Source of the DNA: Pseudomonas frederiksbergensis
GTDB taxonomy: Bacteria; Pseudomonadota; Gammaproteobacteria; Pseudomonadales; Pseudomonadaceae
Direction of reading: 5' to 3'
Assembly: GCF_003732705.1 (NCBI RefSeq)
Contig: NZ_MOBR01000004.1
Span: 248,001 to 312,000, forward strand
Length of the DNA stretch: 64,000 nt
In this document: positions 43,695 to 54,129 of the stretch, piece by piece
Numbering within the stretch: position 1 is the first letter of the stretch
Layout: each line of letters starts with the position of its first letter
Translations under genes and position numbers: made by a program
The notes under the pieces: generated by a model
Databases searched by the model: none
Seen by the model: the letters and a program-made list of their open reading frames with translations, nothing else
What the model was told of the DNA's origin: nothing

Positions 43695-43720
43695 CCCGGC
43701 AGCGCACTAGCTGCCGGGCT
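43695..43720 (-). terminator. Hairpin ending the spc operon after rpmJ
   Basis: CCCGGCAGC-TAGTGC-GCTGCCGGG is a nine-pair GC-rich stem on the minus strand, followed by TTGATTATTTGTT rather than a pure T-run. It lies about 17 bases after the rpmJ stop and abuts the rpsM promoter. Confidence 0.72.
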
Positions 43721-43736
43721 TGAAGCACAATCACAC

Positions 43737-43853
43737 TCAGCCTTGGCGCTGTTTGTGACGCGGTTCCGCGCTGCAAATTACTCGAACAACACCTTCGCGG
43801 CGAATAATCTTGCAGTTACGGCACAGCTTTTTCACCGATGCACGAACTTTCAT
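43737..43853 (-). CDS. rpmJ: 50S ribosomal protein L36 (zinc-ribbon form)
   Basis: A 38-residue protein, [20 protein letters not shown] followed by [18 protein letters not shown]. The CxxC, later Cys and His make the zinc ribbon of the C-plus form of L36, the version replaced by a zinc-free paralogue during zinc starvation in many pseudomonads. It lies 27 bases after secY and is followed by the spc-operon hairpin. Confidence 0.96.
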
Positions 43854-43880
43854 CACCAACTCCTCGAACCTTATGGGTAC

Positions 43881-45209
43881 TCAGCGCAACATGCCGCTGC
43901 CGTAACCCTTCAGGTTGGCTTTCTTCATCAGGGATTCGTACTGGTGCGAAACGAGGTGCGATTGTACTTGGGACATGAAGTCCATCACAACCACGACGAC
44001 GATCAGCAACGAGGTCCCGCCAAGGTAGAACGGTACGTTTGCCGCAACCACCAGAAACTGGGGCAGCAGGCACACGGCCGTCATGTAAAGAGCACCGAAC
44101 ATGGTCAAACGAGTCAGAACGCCATCAATGTAGCGCGCAGACTGCTCGCCTGGACGGATGCCCGGAATAAAGGCACCGGACTTCTTCAGGTTTTCCGCTA
44201 CGTCTTTCGGATTGAACATCAACGCCGTATAGAAGAAGCAGAAGAAAATAATCCCTGCACTAAACAGCAGAATATTCAACGGCTGACCAGGAGCGATCGA
44301 CTGCGAGATGTCCTGCAACCAGCCCATACCTTCAGACTGACCGAACCAGGCACCCAACGAAGCCGGGAACAGCAAAATGCTGCTCGCGAAAATGGCCGGA
44401 ATAACACCGGCCATGTTCACCTTCAACGGCAAGTGGCTAGTCTGCGCAGCAAAGACCTTGCGGCCCTGCTGACGCTTGGCGTAGTGAACAGCAATACGAC
44501 GCTGACCACGCTCAATGAACACCACGAAACCGATAATCGCTACTGCCAGCAAACCGATGGCAACCAGGGCGAAAATGTTGATATCACCCTGACGCGCAGA
44601 CTCGAAAGACTGCCCGATCGCTCTCGGAAGACCGGCGACGATACCCGAAAAAATCAACATCGAGATACCGTTGCCAACACCACGCTCAGTAATCTGCTCA
44701 CCCAGCCACATCATGAACATCGCACCAGCCACAAAAGTGGATACCGCGACGAAATGGAAGCCAAAGTCACCAGTGAACGCAACACCCTGCCCTGCCAGAC
44801 CAATGGACATGCCAATAGCCTGAACGAGAGCGAGGATGACAGTGCCGTAGCGGGTGTACTGGCTGATCTTGCGACGGCCAGCTTCACCTTCCTTCTTCAA
44901 CTGTTCCAGCTGCGGGCTGACGGCGGTCATCAGTTGCATGATGATCGATGCCGAAATGTACGGCATGATCCCCAGTGCAAAGATGCTCATCCGCTCCAGC
45001 GCGCCGCCGGAAAACATGTTGAACAAGCTAAGAATGGTCCCCTCATTCTGTCGAAACAGGTCCGCGAGTCGGTCCGGGTTGATACCTGGAACCGGGATGT
45101 GTGCGCCTATTCGGTAGACGATAATCGCCAGGAACAGAAAACGCAGACGAGCCCAGAGTTCAGACATACCGCCTTTGCCGAGCGCAGAGAGAGCACCTTG
45201 CTTAGCCAT
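43881..45209 (-). CDS. secY: Preprotein translocase subunit SecY
   Basis: A 442-residue, ten-helix channel subunit of the Sec translocon. Recognisable segments are the N-terminal [20 protein letters not shown], the plug-helix region after [16 protein letters not shown], and the cytoplasmic loop ahead of ALGKSG-like [20 protein letters not shown]. With SecE and SecG it forms the protein-conducting pore in the inner membrane. It starts immediately after the rplO stop with no gap. Confidence 0.98.
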   Translation of the reverse strand: MAKQGALSALGKGGMSELWARLRFLFLAIIVYRIGAHIPVPGINPDRLADLFRQNEGTILSLFNMFSGGALERMSIFALGIMPYISASIIMQLMTAVSPQLEQLKKEGEAGRRKISQYTRYGTVILALVQAIGMSIGLAGQGVAFTGDFGFHFVAVSTFVAGAMFMMWLGEQITERGVGNGISMLIFSGIVAGLPRAIGQSFESARQGDINIFALVAIGLLAVAIIGFVVFIERGQRRIAVHYAKRQQGRKVFAAQTSHLPLKVNMAGVIPAIFASSILLFPASLGAWFGQSEGMGWLQDISQSIAPGQPLNILLFSAGIIFFCFFYTALMFNPKDVAENLKKSGAFIPGIRPGEQSARYIDGVLTRLTMFGALYMTAVCLLPQFLVVAANVPFYLGGTSLLIVVVVVMDFMSQVQSHLVSHQYESLMKKANLKGYGSGMLR

Positions 45210-45647
45210 TTATTCCTCGAACTTGCCGCCAGCTGCTTCGATAGCCGCACGCGCACCTTTGGTGGCGCCGATTCCCTTTCCGATGGTGACAGCGCGAGTA
45301 ACTTCGCCGGACAGCATGATTTTCACACGCTGTACGTTGACGTTAATCACGTTGGCATCTTTCAGGGACTGCACGGTGACGATGTCGCCTTCCACTTTGG
45401 CCAGCTCGGACAAACGCACTTCTGCGCGGTCCATGGCTTTCAGGGAAACGAAACCGAATTTCGGCAGGCGACGATGCAGCGGCTGTTGACCGCCTTCAAA
45501 GCCTGGAGCAATGGTGCCACCGGAGCGGGAGGACTGACCTTTGTGGCCACGGCCACCGGTCTTGCCCAAACCACTACCGATACCACGGCCCGGACGATGC
45601 TTTTCGCGACGGGAACCCGGCGCTGGACTCAGATCATTGAGTTTCAT
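45210..45647 (-). CDS. rplO: 50S ribosomal protein L15
   Basis: A 145-residue L15 with the typical Gly/Arg-rich N-terminal extension ([20 protein letters not shown]) that winds into 23S rRNA and a globular C-terminal domain. A late-assembling large-subunit protein. It lies three bases after rpmD and abuts secY. Confidence 0.98.
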   Translation of the reverse strand: MKLNDLSPAPGSRREKHRPGRGIGSGLGKTGGRGHKGQSSRSGGTIAPGFEGGQQPLHRRLPKFGFVSLKAMDRAEVRLSELAKVEGDIVTVQSLKDANVINVNVQRVKIMLSGEVTRAVTIGKGIGATKGARAAIEAAGGKFEE

Positions 45648-45650
45648 CGA

Positions 45651-45827
45651 TTAACCCTCGACACGCAGCATGTAGTAAGCCTTGTTGATCATCCCGCGAT
45701 TCTCGGGAGTATCAAGTACTTCTACAGTGTGACCGATGCGACGCAGACCCAGACCCTTAACGCACAGTTTGTGGTTAGGGATGCGGCCGGTCATGCTTTT
45801 GATCAGCGTAACTTTAACGGTAGCCAT
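45651..45827 (-). CDS. rpmD: 50S ribosomal protein L30
   Basis: A 58-residue L30 beginning [20 protein letters not shown] and ending YYMLRVEG. It is too short to stand out as an open frame but is unmistakable between rpsE (two bases upstream) and rplO (three bases downstream), its universal place in the spc operon. Confidence 0.96.
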   Translation of the reverse strand: MATVKVTLIKSMTGRIPNHKLCVKGLGLRRIGHTVEVLDTPENRGMINKAYYMLRVEG

Positions 45828-45829
45828 GA

Positions 45830-46330
45830 TCAGAAGATCTCCTTGACGCTTTTGCCACGCTTGGCGGCAATGGATTCAGGAGACTGCATAGCTTTCAAAC
45901 CTTTGAAAGTGGCGTGAACCACGTTTACCGGGTTAGTCGAGCCGTAGCACTTGGCCAGAACGTTCTGAACGCCAGCAACTTCGAGGACAGCACGCATAGC
46001 GCCGCCAGCGATGATACCGGTACCTTCAGAAGCAGGCTGCATGTACACCTTCGAAGCGCCGTGACCGGACTTCATTGCGTACTGCAGCGTGGTGCCGTTC
46101 AGATCAACTTGGATCATGTTGCGGCGAGCAGCTTCCATTGCCTTCTGGATCGCAGCAGGCACTTCACGTGACTTGCCACGGCCGAAGCCAACACGCCCTT
46201 TACCATCACCAACCACGGTCAACGCGGTGAAAGTGAAGATACGGCCGCCTTTAACGGTTTTGGCTACGCGGTTAACTTGAACCAGCTTCTCAATGTAGCC
46301 TTCGTCGCGCTTTTGGTCGTTATTTGACAT
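45830..46330 (-). CDS. rpsE: 30S ribosomal protein S5
   Basis: A 166-residue S5, which helps translational accuracy and mRNA unwinding at the entry channel. The double-stranded RNA-binding-like N-terminal domain holds [20 protein letters not shown] and [17 protein letters not shown]. The spectinomycin-contact loop (VAKTVKGG) looks wild type. It is three bases after rplR. Confidence 0.98.
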   Translation of the reverse strand: MSNNDQKRDEGYIEKLVQVNRVAKTVKGGRIFTFTALTVVGDGKGRVGFGRGKSREVPAAIQKAMEAARRNMIQVDLNGTTLQYAMKSGHGASKVYMQPASEGTGIIAGGAMRAVLEVAGVQNVLAKCYGSTNPVNVVHATFKGLKAMQSPESIAAKRGKSVKEIF

Positions 46331-46333
46331 AAC

Positions 46334-46684
46334 TTAGAACTCCAGCCCAGCTTCACGAGCAGCATCAGCCAGCGCCTTGACGCGGCCGTGATACTTGAAG
46401 CCAGAGCGGTCGAAAGCCACCTGCGAGACGCCAGCGGCTTTAGCACGCGTAGCGACCAGCTGGCCAACCTTAGTGGCCGCGTCGATGTTGCCAGTGGCGC
46501 CATCACGCAGTTCTTTATCCAAAGTCGAGGCAGATGCCAGGACTTTGTTGCCGTCGGCCGAAATGACCTGGGCGTAGATGTGCTGCGACGAGCGGAACAC
46601 GCAGAGACGCACGACTTCGAGTTCGTGCATTTTCAGGCGTGCTTTGCGAGCGCGACGCAGTCGAGTAACTTTTTTGTCGGTCAT
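46334..46684 (-). CDS. rplR: 50S ribosomal protein L18
   Basis: A 116-residue L18, which binds 5S rRNA with L5 and L25 in the central protuberance. It starts [20 protein letters not shown] and ends [21 protein letters not shown]. It is ten bases after rplF. Confidence 0.98.
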   Translation of the reverse strand: MTDKKVTRLRRARKARLKMHELEVVRLCVFRSSQHIYAQVISADGNKVLASASTLDKELRDGATGNIDAATKVGQLVATRAKAAGVSQVAFDRSGFKYHGRVKALADAAREAGLEF

Positions 46685-46694
46685 TTGCTATGCC

Positions 46695-47228
46695 CTACTT
46701 CTTCTTGGCTTCTTTACGACGGACGACTTCGTCCGCGTAGCGCACACCTTTGCCTTTGTACGGCTCTGGTGGACGGAAGTCGCGGATCTCGGCGGCCACT
46801 TGACCTACCAGCTGCTTATCGATACCCCGGATCAGGATGTCGGTCTGGCTAGGAGTCTCAGCGGTGATGCCTTCCGGCAGTTCATAATCCACTGGGTGCG
46901 AGAAGCCAAGAGCCAGGTTCAGCACTGTGCCTTTTGCTTGCGCTTTGTAACCAACACCGACCAGCTGGAGCTTGCGCTCGAAGCCTTGGCTTACGCCTTG
47001 GACCATGTTGTTTACCAACGCACGAGTGGTACCAGCCATTGCGCGAGTTTGTTGATCGCCATTGCGAGCAGCGAAACGCAGCTCACCAGCTTCTTCAACG
47101 ATCTCAACGGACGAATGGATGTTCAGTTCGAGAGTGCCCTTGGCACCCTTCACCGAAAGCTGTTGGCCTGCGAATTTTACTTCGACACCGGCTGGCAGCT
47201 TAACGGGGTTCTTAGCGACGCGTGACAT
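46695..47228 (-). CDS. rplF: 50S ribosomal protein L6
   Basis: A 177-residue L6 made of two repeated beta-alpha domains and located near the factor-binding base of the L7/L12 stalk. Markers are [20 protein letters not shown] and [16 protein letters not shown]. It is 12 bases after rpsH. Confidence 0.98.
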   Translation of the reverse strand: MSRVAKNPVKLPAGVEVKFAGQQLSVKGAKGTLELNIHSSVEIVEEAGELRFAARNGDQQTRAMAGTTRALVNNMVQGVSQGFERKLQLVGVGYKAQAKGTVLNLALGFSHPVDYELPEGITAETPSQTDILIRGIDKQLVGQVAAEIRDFRPPEPYKGKGVRYADEVVRRKEAKKK

Positions 47229-47240
47229 GCTTATCCCCCC

Positions 47241-47633
47241 TTAGAACACAGTGCAAAGAACTTCGCCGCCGACACCGGCAGCGCGCGCAGCACGATCCGT
47301 CATCACACCTTTGTTGGTGGAGACGATAGACACACCGAGACCGCCACGAACTTTTGGCAGATCATCGACGGACTTGTACTGACGCAGGCCTGGACGGCTA
47401 ACGCGCTTCACTTCCTCGATGACCGGACGGCCTTCGAAGTACTTCAGCTCGATGGACAGCAGTGGTTTGATTTCGCTGCTGATCTGATAACCCGCAATGT
47501 AACCTTCGTCCTTCAGGACTTTGGCAACAGCTACCTTCAAAGTAGAAGATGGCATGCTTACGACGGACTTTTCAGCCATCTGGGCATTACGGATTCGAGT
47601 TAGCATGTCCGCTAACGGGTCCTGCATACTCAT
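47241..47633 (-). CDS. rpsH: 30S ribosomal protein S8
   Basis: A 130-residue S8, a primary binder of the central domain of 16S rRNA, and the spc-operon repressor in E. coli. It starts [20 protein letters not shown] and ends [13 protein letters not shown] second in-frame ATG lies two codons in, but the first has the better-placed AGGAG. It is separated from rpsN by an unusual 209-bp gap full of hairpins. Confidence 0.98.
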   Translation of the reverse strand: MSMQDPLADMLTRIRNAQMAEKSVVSMPSSTLKVAVAKVLKDEGYIAGYQISSEIKPLLSIELKYFEGRPVIEEVKRVSRPGLRQYKSVDDLPKVRGGLGVSIVSTNKGVMTDRAARAAGVGGEVLCTVF

Positions 47634-47653
47634 GGGCTAGACGCTCCTAATAC

Positions 47654-47675
47654 AAAAAAATTAGCCTTGCGGCTA
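47654..47675 (-). terminator. Terminator-like hairpin before rpsH
   Basis: On the minus strand TAGCC-GCAA-GGCTA (five pairs with a GNRA-type tetraloop) is followed by A and seven T residues. It looks like a modest intrinsic terminator or attenuator inside the spc operon, 20 bases before rpsH. Confidence 0.55.
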
Positions 47676-47702
47676 CTACTTGTCACCGAGCTCATCCATG
47701 CG

Positions 47703-47729
47703 AAAAAAGCACGGGCTCAGGCGAGCCGG
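47703..47729 (-). terminator. Second terminator-like hairpin in the rpsN-rpsH gap
   Basis: On the minus strand GGCTC-GCCT-GAGCC is followed by CGTGC and six T residues. The stem is short but the T-run is good. Confidence 0.5.
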
Positions 47730-47753
47730 GTATTCTAGACACACCCCACAAAT

Positions 47754-47781
47754 GAATCAAGCCCCAATAGGGGCTTGATTC
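47754..47781. repeat. Perfect 12-bp inverted repeat in the rpsN-rpsH gap
   Basis: GAATCAAGCCCC-AATA-GGGGCTTGATTC is a perfect 12-pair stem with a four-base loop, about 60 bases downstream of rpsN. It has no T-run on the coding strand, so mRNA processing, stability or pausing is more likely than termination. Confidence 0.85.
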
Positions 47782-47842
47782 AAGTTCAAGGTCACCGGCG
47801 GTCAGGATCTTACGAACCTGGACGCCGAGACTTTGATAGTGC

Positions 47843-48148
47843 TTACCAGCTGGCTTTAACCAGACCAGGTACGTCACCACGCATTGCAGCTTCACGCAGT
47901 TTGTTACGGCCGAGGCCGAACTTGCGGTAAACGCCGTGTGGACGACCGGTCAGGCGGCAGCGGTTACGCATGCGCGAGGCGCTTGCGTCACGTGGCTGCT
48001 TCTGCAGAGCTACTGTAGCTTCCCAACGCGCTTCTGGACTTGCGTTCAGATCAACGATGATAGCTTTCAGTGCTGCACGCTTTTTGGCGTACTTGGCAAC
48101 CGTGAGCTGACGTTTCAGCTCGCGGTTTTTCATGCTCATCTTGGCCAT
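47843..48148 (-). CDS. rpsN: 30S ribosomal protein S14 (zinc-independent form)
   Basis: A 101-residue S14 of the long, cysteine-poor type ([20 protein letters not shown]), lacking the two CxxC pairs of the short zinc form. It binds the head of the small subunit near S3 and S10. The start at 48148 is followed closely by a second ATG. It is 13 bases after rplE and is followed by the hairpin-rich gap. Confidence 0.97.
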   Translation of the reverse strand: MAKMSMKNRELKRQLTVAKYAKKRAALKAIIVDLNASPEARWEATVALQKQPRDASASRMRNRCRLTGRPHGVYRKFGLGRNKLREAAMRGDVPGLVKASW

Positions 48149-48161
48149 TTTCCTACTCCAA

Positions 48162-48701
48162 TCAGTTGCGGAACGGGAATTTGAAAGCACGCAACAGGGC
48201 GCGACCTTCATCATCGTTCTTGGCAGTGGTGGTCAGGGTAATGTCCAGACCGCGGAGAGCATCGATCTTGTCGTAGTCGATTTCCGGGAAGATGATCTGC
48301 TCTTTAACGCCCATGCTGTAGTTACCACGACCATCGAAGGACTTGGCATTCAGGCCGCGGAAGTCGCGAACCCGAGGCAGGGAGATCGACAGCAGACGAT
48401 CCAGGAATTCGTACATACGCTCACGGCGCAGAGTCACTTTGACGCCGATCGGCCAACCTTCACGGACTTTAAAGCCAGCGATGGATTTCCGAGCGTAAGT
48501 CACAACGACTTTCTGACCGGTGATCTTTTCCAGGTCGGCAACAGCATGCTCGATGACTTTCTTGTCACCGACCGCTTCGCCCAGACCCATGTTCAGGGTG
48601 ATTTTTGTAACGCGTGGAACTTCCATCACGTTCGAAAGCTTAAGTTCTTCCTTAAGCTTCGGTGCGATTTCCTTCCAGTAAATCTCTTTTAGTCGTGCCA
48701 T
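48162..48701 (-). CDS. rplE: 50S ribosomal protein L5
   Basis: A 179-residue L5, binding 5S rRNA in the central protuberance and touching P-site tRNA. It starts [20 protein letters not shown] and contains [20 protein letters not shown]. It is 20 bases after rplX. Confidence 0.98.
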   Translation of the reverse strand: MARLKEIYWKEIAPKLKEELKLSNVMEVPRVTKITLNMGLGEAVGDKKVIEHAVADLEKITGQKVVVTYARKSIAGFKVREGWPIGVKVTLRRERMYEFLDRLLSISLPRVRDFRGLNAKSFDGRGNYSMGVKEQIIFPEIDYDKIDALRGLDITLTTTAKNDDEGRALLRAFKFPFRN

Positions 48702-48721
48702 GGTCTTCTACCTAGCAGTGT

Positions 48722-49036
48722 TCAAGCATCAACCGCTTTTTGGGTCGACTTGAAGACACGAATTTTCTTGCCGTCTTCTACTTTGAAACCAACGCGATCA
48801 GCCTTGTTGGTTTCGCCGTTGAAAATGGCGACGTTAGAAGCGTCCAGTGGAGCTTCTTTTTCGACGATACCGCCTTGTACGCCCGACATCGGGTTAGGCT
48901 TGGTATGACGCTTAACCAGGTTCAAACCACCAATAACCAGACGGTTATTAGCGAGAACCTTAAGCACCTTACCGCGCTTACCTTTGTCTTTGCCGGCGAT
49001 CACGATGATCTCGTCGTCACGACGAATCTTTTGCAT
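48722..49036 (-). CDS. rplX: 50S ribosomal protein L24
   Basis: A 104-residue L24 with the KOW motif near its N terminus ([20 protein letters not shown]). It is one of the two initiators of large-subunit assembly, located by the tunnel exit. It is 11 bases after rplN. Confidence 0.98.
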   Translation of the reverse strand: MQKIRRDDEIIVIAGKDKGKRGKVLKVLANNRLVIGGLNLVKRHTKPNPMSGVQGGIVEKEAPLDASNVAIFNGETNKADRVGFKVEDGKKIRVFKSTQKAVDA

Positions 49037-49047
49037 GTCGGATCTCC

Positions 49048-49416
49048 TTACAGCACTTCTGGGGCGAGCGAGACGATCTTCATGAACTTCTCAGTACGAA
49101 GTTCACGGGTCACTGGCCCAAAGATACGGGTGCCGATCGGCTCTTGCTTGTTGTTCAGAAGAACAGCAGCGTTGCCATCAAAGCGGATAATGGAGCCATC
49201 AGCACGACGTACGCCGTGACGAGTGCGGACTACAACAGCAGTCATCACTTGGCCTTTTTTCACTTTACCGCGAGGAATTGCTTCCTTCACGGTAACTTTG
49301 ATGATGTCACCGATACCAGCGTAACGACGATGGGAGCCACCCAGCACCTTGATGCACATAACACGGCGAGCGCCAGAGTTATCGGCCACATCGAGCATGG
49401 ATTGAGTCTGAATCAT
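49048..49416 (-). CDS. rplN: 50S ribosomal protein L14
   Basis: A 122-residue L14 ([20 protein letters not shown] to [14 protein letters not shown]), part of the intersubunit face and the binding site of the silencing factor RsfS. In E. coli it opens the spc operon; here it follows rpsQ by 23 bases, and I could not find a convincing promoter in that gap. Confidence 0.98.
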   Translation of the reverse strand: MIQTQSMLDVADNSGARRVMCIKVLGGSHRRYAGIGDIIKVTVKEAIPRGKVKKGQVMTAVVVRTRHGVRRADGSIIRFDGNAAVLLNNKQEPIGTRIFGPVTRELRTEKFMKIVSLAPEVL

Positions 49417-49439
49417 ATAATTTCTCCGACCCCTAGTCC

Positions 49440-49706
49440 TTAGACTTCCACAGCGCGTTCGAGAACATCAACCAGCGCCCAAGACTTAGTCTTGGCCAAA
49501 GGACGAGTTTCACGAATAGTGACTTTGTCGCCGATGTGGCACTGATTGGTTTCGTCGTGCGCGTGCAGCTTAGTCGAACGCTTAACGTATTTACCGTAGA
49601 TCGGGTGCTTTACGCGACGCTCGATCAGAACGGTGATGGTCTTGTCCATTTTGTCGCTGACAACACGGCCAGTCAGCGTACGGACGGTTTTTTCGGCTTC
49701 AGCCAT
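49440..49706 (-). CDS. rpsQ: 30S ribosomal protein S17
   Basis: An 88-residue OB-fold protein ([38 protein letters not shown]), one of the early 16S-binding proteins of the small-subunit body. It follows rpmC with a two-base gap. Confidence 0.98.
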   Translation of the reverse strand: MAEAEKTVRTLTGRVVSDKMDKTITVLIERRVKHPIYGKYVKRSTKLHAHDETNQCHIGDKVTIRETRPLAKTKSWALVDVLERAVEV

Positions 49707-49708
49707 GA

Positions 49709-49900
49709 TTACTTACCTGCCTGCTGTTTGAGCACAGTCTTCACGCGAGCGATGTCACGCTTAACTTGCCGGAGCAGGTGAGACTGCCCCAACTGGCCAG
49801 TTGCTTTCTGCATACGCAGATTGAACTGGTCGCGCAGCAGGCCGAGCAGTTGCTCGTTAAGCTGCGGCGCGTCTTTTTCACGAAGTTCATTCGCTTTCAT
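49709..49900 (-). CDS. rpmC: 50S ribosomal protein L29
   Basis: A 63-residue helical hairpin protein ([20 protein letters not shown] to [12 protein letters not shown]) at the peptide tunnel exit, next to L23. Its ATG shares one base with the TGA of rplP (TGATG). A GTG codon just before it is a possible but less likely start. Confidence 0.97.
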   Translation of the reverse strand: MKANELREKDAPQLNEQLLGLLRDQFNLRMQKATGQLGQSHLLRQVKRDIARVKTVLKQQAGK

Positions 49901-50313
49901 CACATCACCGTCCGTTTAACAAAAGCGGTGGCGAGCGGCAGCTTTGCAGCAGCCAGGGCAAAAGCCTCACGCGCCAGCTCTTCAGAAACGCCCTCGATTT
50001 CATACAGGACTTTGCCTGGCTGAATCTGGGCAACCCAGTACTCCACACTACCCTTACCTTTACCCATCCGAACTTCGAGGGGCTTTTTGGAAATAGGCTT
50101 GTCCGGGAATACACGGATCCAGATCTTGCCACCACGTTTAACGTGACGGGTCAGAGCACGACGCGCTGACTCGATCTGACGAGCGGTGAGACGACCACGA
50201 GCTACAGACTTCAGCGCGAACTCGCCGAAGCTGACTTTGCTACCGCGCTGAGCCAGACCACGGTTGTGGCCTGTCATCTGCTTGCGGAACTTCGTACGCT
50301 TTGGTTGCAACAT
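49900..50313 (-). CDS. rplP: 50S ribosomal protein L16
   Basis: A 137-residue L16 ([20 protein letters not shown]), important for A-site tRNA positioning, with the arginine-rich loop near residue 80 that is hydroxylated in E. coli. It is 12 bases after rpsC and overlaps rpmC by one base. Confidence 0.98.
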   Translation of the reverse strand: MLQPKRTKFRKQMTGHNRGLAQRGSKVSFGEFALKSVARGRLTARQIESARRALTRHVKRGGKIWIRVFPDKPISKKPLEVRMGKGKGSVEYWVAQIQPGKVLYEIEGVSEELAREAFALAAAKLPLATAFVKRTVM

Positions 50314-50325
50314 TTGGCGTACCCC

Positions 50326-51012
50326 TTACTTAGCAGCTTTTTTACGAGGCGCTGGTGCTTGTGGTTTCAGTTCTTCTTGGCGACCACCAATTACTTCGCC
50401 TTTGAAGATCCAAACCTTTACACCGATCACACCGTAAGTGGTGTGAGCTTCGTAGTTGGCATAGTCGATGTCGGCACGCAGGGTGTGCAGTGGCACACGA
50501 CCTTCGCGATACCATTCAGTACGTGCGATTTCAGCACCGCCGAGACGACCGCTCACTTGGATTTTGATGCCTTTGGCACCAATGCGCATGGCGTTCTGTA
50601 CAGCGCGCTTCATAGCGCGACGGAACATTACGCGACGCTCCAGCTGCTGAGCTACGCTCTGCGCAACCAACATACCGTCGAGTTCCGGCTTGCGGATTTC
50701 TTCGATATTGATGTGCACAGGCACACCCATTTGTTTGGTCAGGTCCTGACGCAGTTTCTCAACATCTTCACCTTTCTTCCCGATAACGATACCTGGACGA
50801 GCAGTGTGGATGGTGATACGTGCAGTTTGAGCCGGACGATGGATATCGATACGGCTTACGGACGCGCTTTTTAGTTTGTCTTGGAGATACTCGCGCACCT
50901 TCAGATCAGCGAACAAATAGTCCGCATAAGTCCGACCGTCTGCGTACCAGACGGAGGTGTGCTCCTTGACGATTCCCAGGCGAATGCCAATGGGATGTAC
51001 TTTCTGACCCAT
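50326..51012 (-). CDS. rpsC: 30S ribosomal protein S3
   Basis: A 228-residue S3 with a KH domain (about residues 38-107, including [20 protein letters not shown]) lining the mRNA entry channel and a lysine-rich tail. The start [20 protein letters not shown] is chosen over upstream codons that lie inside rplV. It is 13 bases after rplV. Confidence 0.98.
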
Positions 51013-51025
51013 CTCTTCGACTCCG

Positions 51026-51358
51026 TTACTTGTCAGCAACCTTGACAGTGATATGGCAAGACCGCTTGACGATGCGATCAGCACGGCCTTTGGCACGTGG
51101 CATGATTCGCTTCAGCGAACGCCCTTCGTTGACGAAAACGGTGCTGACTTTAAGGTCATCAACGTCTGCGCCTTCGTTATGCTCGGCGTTGGCTACGGCC
51201 GACTCCAGCACTTTCTTCATGATCTCGGCGGCTTTCTTACTGCTGAAAGCCAACAGGTTGAGCGCTTCGCCCACCTTCTTCCCGCGGATCTGGTCGGCGA
51301 CCAAGCGGGCTTTCTGGGCGGAGATTCGAGCGCCCGACAACTTAGCGGCTACTTCCAT
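51026..51358 (-). CDS. rplV: 50S ribosomal protein L22
   Basis: A 110-residue L22 whose long beta hairpin ([20 protein letters not shown]) lines the peptide tunnel near the macrolide site. The hairpin tip looks undeleted. It is 13 bases after rpsS. Confidence 0.98.
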
Positions 51359-51371
51359 CGTTCCTTACCCC

Positions 51372-51647
51372 TTAACGCTTGGCTTTCTTGTCTGCCACGT
51401 GCCCACGATATGTGCGGGTACCGGCAAACTCGCCTAGTTTGTGGCCGACCATGTCTTCGTTCACGAGAACTGGAACATGTTGACGACCGTTATGCACAGC
51501 AATGGTCAAACCGACCATTTGTGGCAGGATCATCGAACGACGCGACCAGGTCTTAACTGGTTTGCGATCGTTCTTTTCCGCCGCCACTTCGATCTTCTTC
51601 AGTAGGTGAAGATCAATAAAAGGACCTTTTTTCAGAGAACGTGGCAC
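51372..51647 (-). CDS. rpsS: 30S ribosomal protein S19
   Basis: A 91-residue S19 ([41 protein letters not shown]) of the small-subunit head, partner of S13 at the subunit bridge. It is 16 bases after rplB. Confidence 0.98.
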   Translation of the reverse strand: MPRSLKKGPFIDLHLLKKIEVAAEKNDRKPVKTWSRRSMILPQMVGLTIAVHNGRQHVPVLVNEDMVGHKLGEFAGTRTYRGHVADKKAKR

Positions 51648-51663
51648 TGTCGTATCCCTCTAT

Positions 51664-52488
51664 TTACTTGCGACGACGGACGATCATTTTGTCGGTACGC
51701 TTATTACCACGAGTCTTCGCGCCCTTAGTCGGGAAGCCCCATGGCGATACCGGATGACGACCACCAGAGGTACGACCTTCACCACCACCATGTGGGTGGT
51801 CAACCGGGTTCATGGCAACACCACGAACGGTTGGGCGAACGCCACGCCAGCGTTTGGCACCAGCTTTACCCAGCGAACGCAGGCTGTGCTCGGAGTTCGA
51901 GACTTCGCCCAGGGTCGCGCGGCATTCAGCCAGCACTTTACGCATCTCGCCAGAACGCAGACGCAGGGTCACGTAGACACCTTCACGAGCGATCAGCTGA
52001 GCCGAAGCACCAGCGGAACGAGCGATTTGCGCGCCTTTACCTGGCTTCAATTCGATGCCGTGTACGGTGCTACCAACTGGAATGTTACGCAGTTGCAGAG
52101 CGTTGCCCGGCTTGATCGGCGCCAAAGCACCTGCGATCAGCTGGTCACCAGCACTCACGCCTTTAGGGGCGATGATGTAGCGACGCTCGCCATCTGCGTA
52201 CAGCAGCAGAGCGATGTGAGCAGTACGGTTTGGATCGTATTCAATACGCTCGACAGTGGCAGAGATGCCATCTTTGTCGTTGCGACGGAAATCGACCAGA
52301 CGATAATGCTGCTTATGGCCACCACCGATGTGACGAGTGGTAATGCGACCATTGTTGTTACGACCACCAGTCTTCGATTTTTTCTCGAGCAGCGGTGCGT
52401 GAGGAGCGCCTTTATGCAGCTCCTGGTTGACCACCTTGACCACAAAACGGCGGCCAGGGGAAGTCGGTTTGCATTTAACGATTGCCAT
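51664..52488 (-). CDS. rplB: 50S ribosomal protein L2
   Basis: A 274-residue L2, needed for subunit joining and peptidyl-transferase assembly. The conserved C-terminal [20 protein letters not shown] loop with its essential His is intact. It is 14 bases after rplW. Confidence 0.98.
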   Translation of the reverse strand: MAIVKCKPTSPGRRFVVKVVNQELHKGAPHAPLLEKKSKTGGRNNNGRITTRHIGGGHKQHYRLVDFRRNDKDGISATVERIEYDPNRTAHIALLLYADGERRYIIAPKGVSAGDQLIAGALAPIKPGNALQLRNIPVGSTVHGIELKPGKGAQIARSAGASAQLIAREGVYVTLRLRSGEMRKVLAECRATLGEVSNSEHSLRSLGKAGAKRWRGVRPTVRGVAMNPVDHPHGGGEGRTSGGRHPVSPWGFPTKGAKTRGNKRTDKMIVRRRK

Positions 52489-52502
52489 GATGCACCCCTT
52501 CC

Positions 52503-52802
52503 TTACTCAGCACTGCTGCTGAAATCGAGATCTTGGCCTGGCTGAAGGGAGATAACTGCCTTCTTCCAGTCATTACGCTTGCCCAGACCGCGAGCAGTGC
52601 GCTTGCTCTTACCCAGAACATTCAGGGTAGTAACACGCTCTACTTTCACGCTGAACAGGCTTTCGACGGCCTTCTTGATTTCCAGCTTGGTTGCGTCAGT
52701 TGCAACCTTGAAAACGAACTGGCCTTTCTTGTCAGCCAGAACCGTAGCCTTTTCGGAAACGTGCGGGCCAAGCAGAACTTTAAATACGCGTTCCTGGTTC
52801 AT
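52503..52802 (-). CDS. rplW: 50S ribosomal protein L23
   Basis: A 99-residue L23, the docking site for trigger factor and SRP at the tunnel exit. It contains [20 protein letters not shown] and a long loop around [20 protein letters not shown]. It overlaps the rplD stop by four bases. Confidence 0.98.
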
Positions 52803-53401
52803 CCCAGCAGCTCCTCGAATTTCTTCACGGCCGACACGGTGATCAACACCTTGTCGTATGCGATCAGACTAACTGGATCGGAACCTTGAACGTCACGTAC
52901 ATCAACGTGTGGCAGGTTACGAGCAGCCAGGTACAGGTTCTGATCAACTACTTCAGACACGATCAAGACGTCAGTCAGGCCCATGCCAGTCAGTTTGTTC
53001 AGCAGATCTTTGGTCTTCGGTGCATCAACAGCGAAGTCCTGAACCACAACCAGACGATCAGTACGCACCAGCTCAGCAAGGATGGAACGCATTGCTGCGC
53101 GATACATCTTCTTGTTCAGCTTCTGGGTGTGATCCTGAGGACGAGCTGCGAAAGTGGTACCGCCGCCACGCCAGATTGGGCTACGGATAGTACCGGCACG
53201 AGCACGGCCAGTACCTTTCTGACGCCAAGGGCGCTTACCGCCACCACGAACGTCGGAACGGGTCTTTTGCTGCTTGCTACCTTGGCGGCCGCCGGCCATG
53301 TAGGCCACGACTGCTTGGTGAACCAGCGTCTCGTTGAATTCGCCGCCAAATGTCAGTTCGGAAACTTCGATCGCTTGAGCGTCATTTACATTTAATTGCA
53401 T
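52799..53401 (-). CDS. rplD: 50S ribosomal protein L4
   Basis: A 200-residue L4 with the extended tunnel loop ([37 protein letters not shown]). In E. coli L4 also represses the S10 operon by attenuation in a long leader. The S10 leader here is short, so that mechanism may be absent. It lies 12 bases after rplC. Confidence 0.98.
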
Positions 53402-53413
53402 GTCAGCTTCCCC

Positions 53414-54049
53414 TTAACCGCGAGCCTTGGCTGCTGGACGTACAACCAAGTTGCCGCCAGTAGCGCCAGGAACAGCACCCTTGACCAACAACAGATTGCG
53501 TTCAGCGTCCACGCGCACTACTTCCAGGGACTGCACGGTCACGCGCTCAGCGCCCATATGACCGGACATTTTTTTGCCCTTGAATACACGACCAGGAGTC
53601 TGGCACTGGCCGATAGAGCCTGGAACGCGGTGGGACACGGAGTTACCGTGGGTATTATCTTGCCCGCGGAAGTTCCAACGCTTGATCGTACCCTGGAAGC
53701 CTTTACCCTTGGACTGACCGGTTACATCAACCAGTTGACCAGCGGCGAAGATTTCAGCGTTGATCAGATCGCCGGCCTGGTACTCGCCTTCTTCAAGGCG
53801 GAATTCCATTACGGTACGACCAGCGGCAACGTTCGCTTTAGCGAAGTGGCCAGCTTGAGCAGCTGTAACACGCGAAGCACGACGCTCGCCTACAGTGACT
53901 TGCACTGCACGATAGCCATCGGTCTCTTCAGTTTTGAACTGGGTGACGCGATTCGGCTCGATCTCAATGACCGTGACCGGAATGGAGACACCTTCTTCGG
54001 TGAAAATACGGGTCATACCGCATTTACGACCGACTACACCAATAGTCAT
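53414..54049 (-). CDS. rplC: 50S ribosomal protein L3
   Basis: A 211-residue L3, an initiator of large-subunit assembly with a finger reaching the peptidyl-transferase centre ([20 protein letters not shown]; the Gln in RGQD is the residue methylated by PrmB in E. coli). The start [16 protein letters not shown] is chosen over an upstream ATG. It is 80 bases after rpsJ. Confidence 0.98.
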   Translation of the reverse strand: MTIGVVGRKCGMTRIFTEEGVSIPVTVIEIEPNRVTQFKTEETDGYRAVQVTVGERRASRVTAAQAGHFAKANVAAGRTVMEFRLEEGEYQAGDLINAEIFAAGQLVDVTGQSKGKGFQGTIKRWNFRGQDNTHGNSVSHRVPGSIGQCQTPGRVFKGKKMSGHMGAERVTVQSLEVVRVDAERNLLLVKGAVPGATGGNLVVRPAAKARG

Positions 54050-54129
54050 GTTGTAAACCTCATGAGTGTACGGGGCTTTCACCCGCTATGGCCGCCCATT
54101 TCAGAGCGTTACACGACTAAGACCGAGTC

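Noticed and set aside
43743..45917. 724-codon plus-strand open frame opposite rpmJ, secY, rplO and rpmD
   Set aside because: Spans four certain minus-strand genes and their gaps; composition is that of an antisense artefact.
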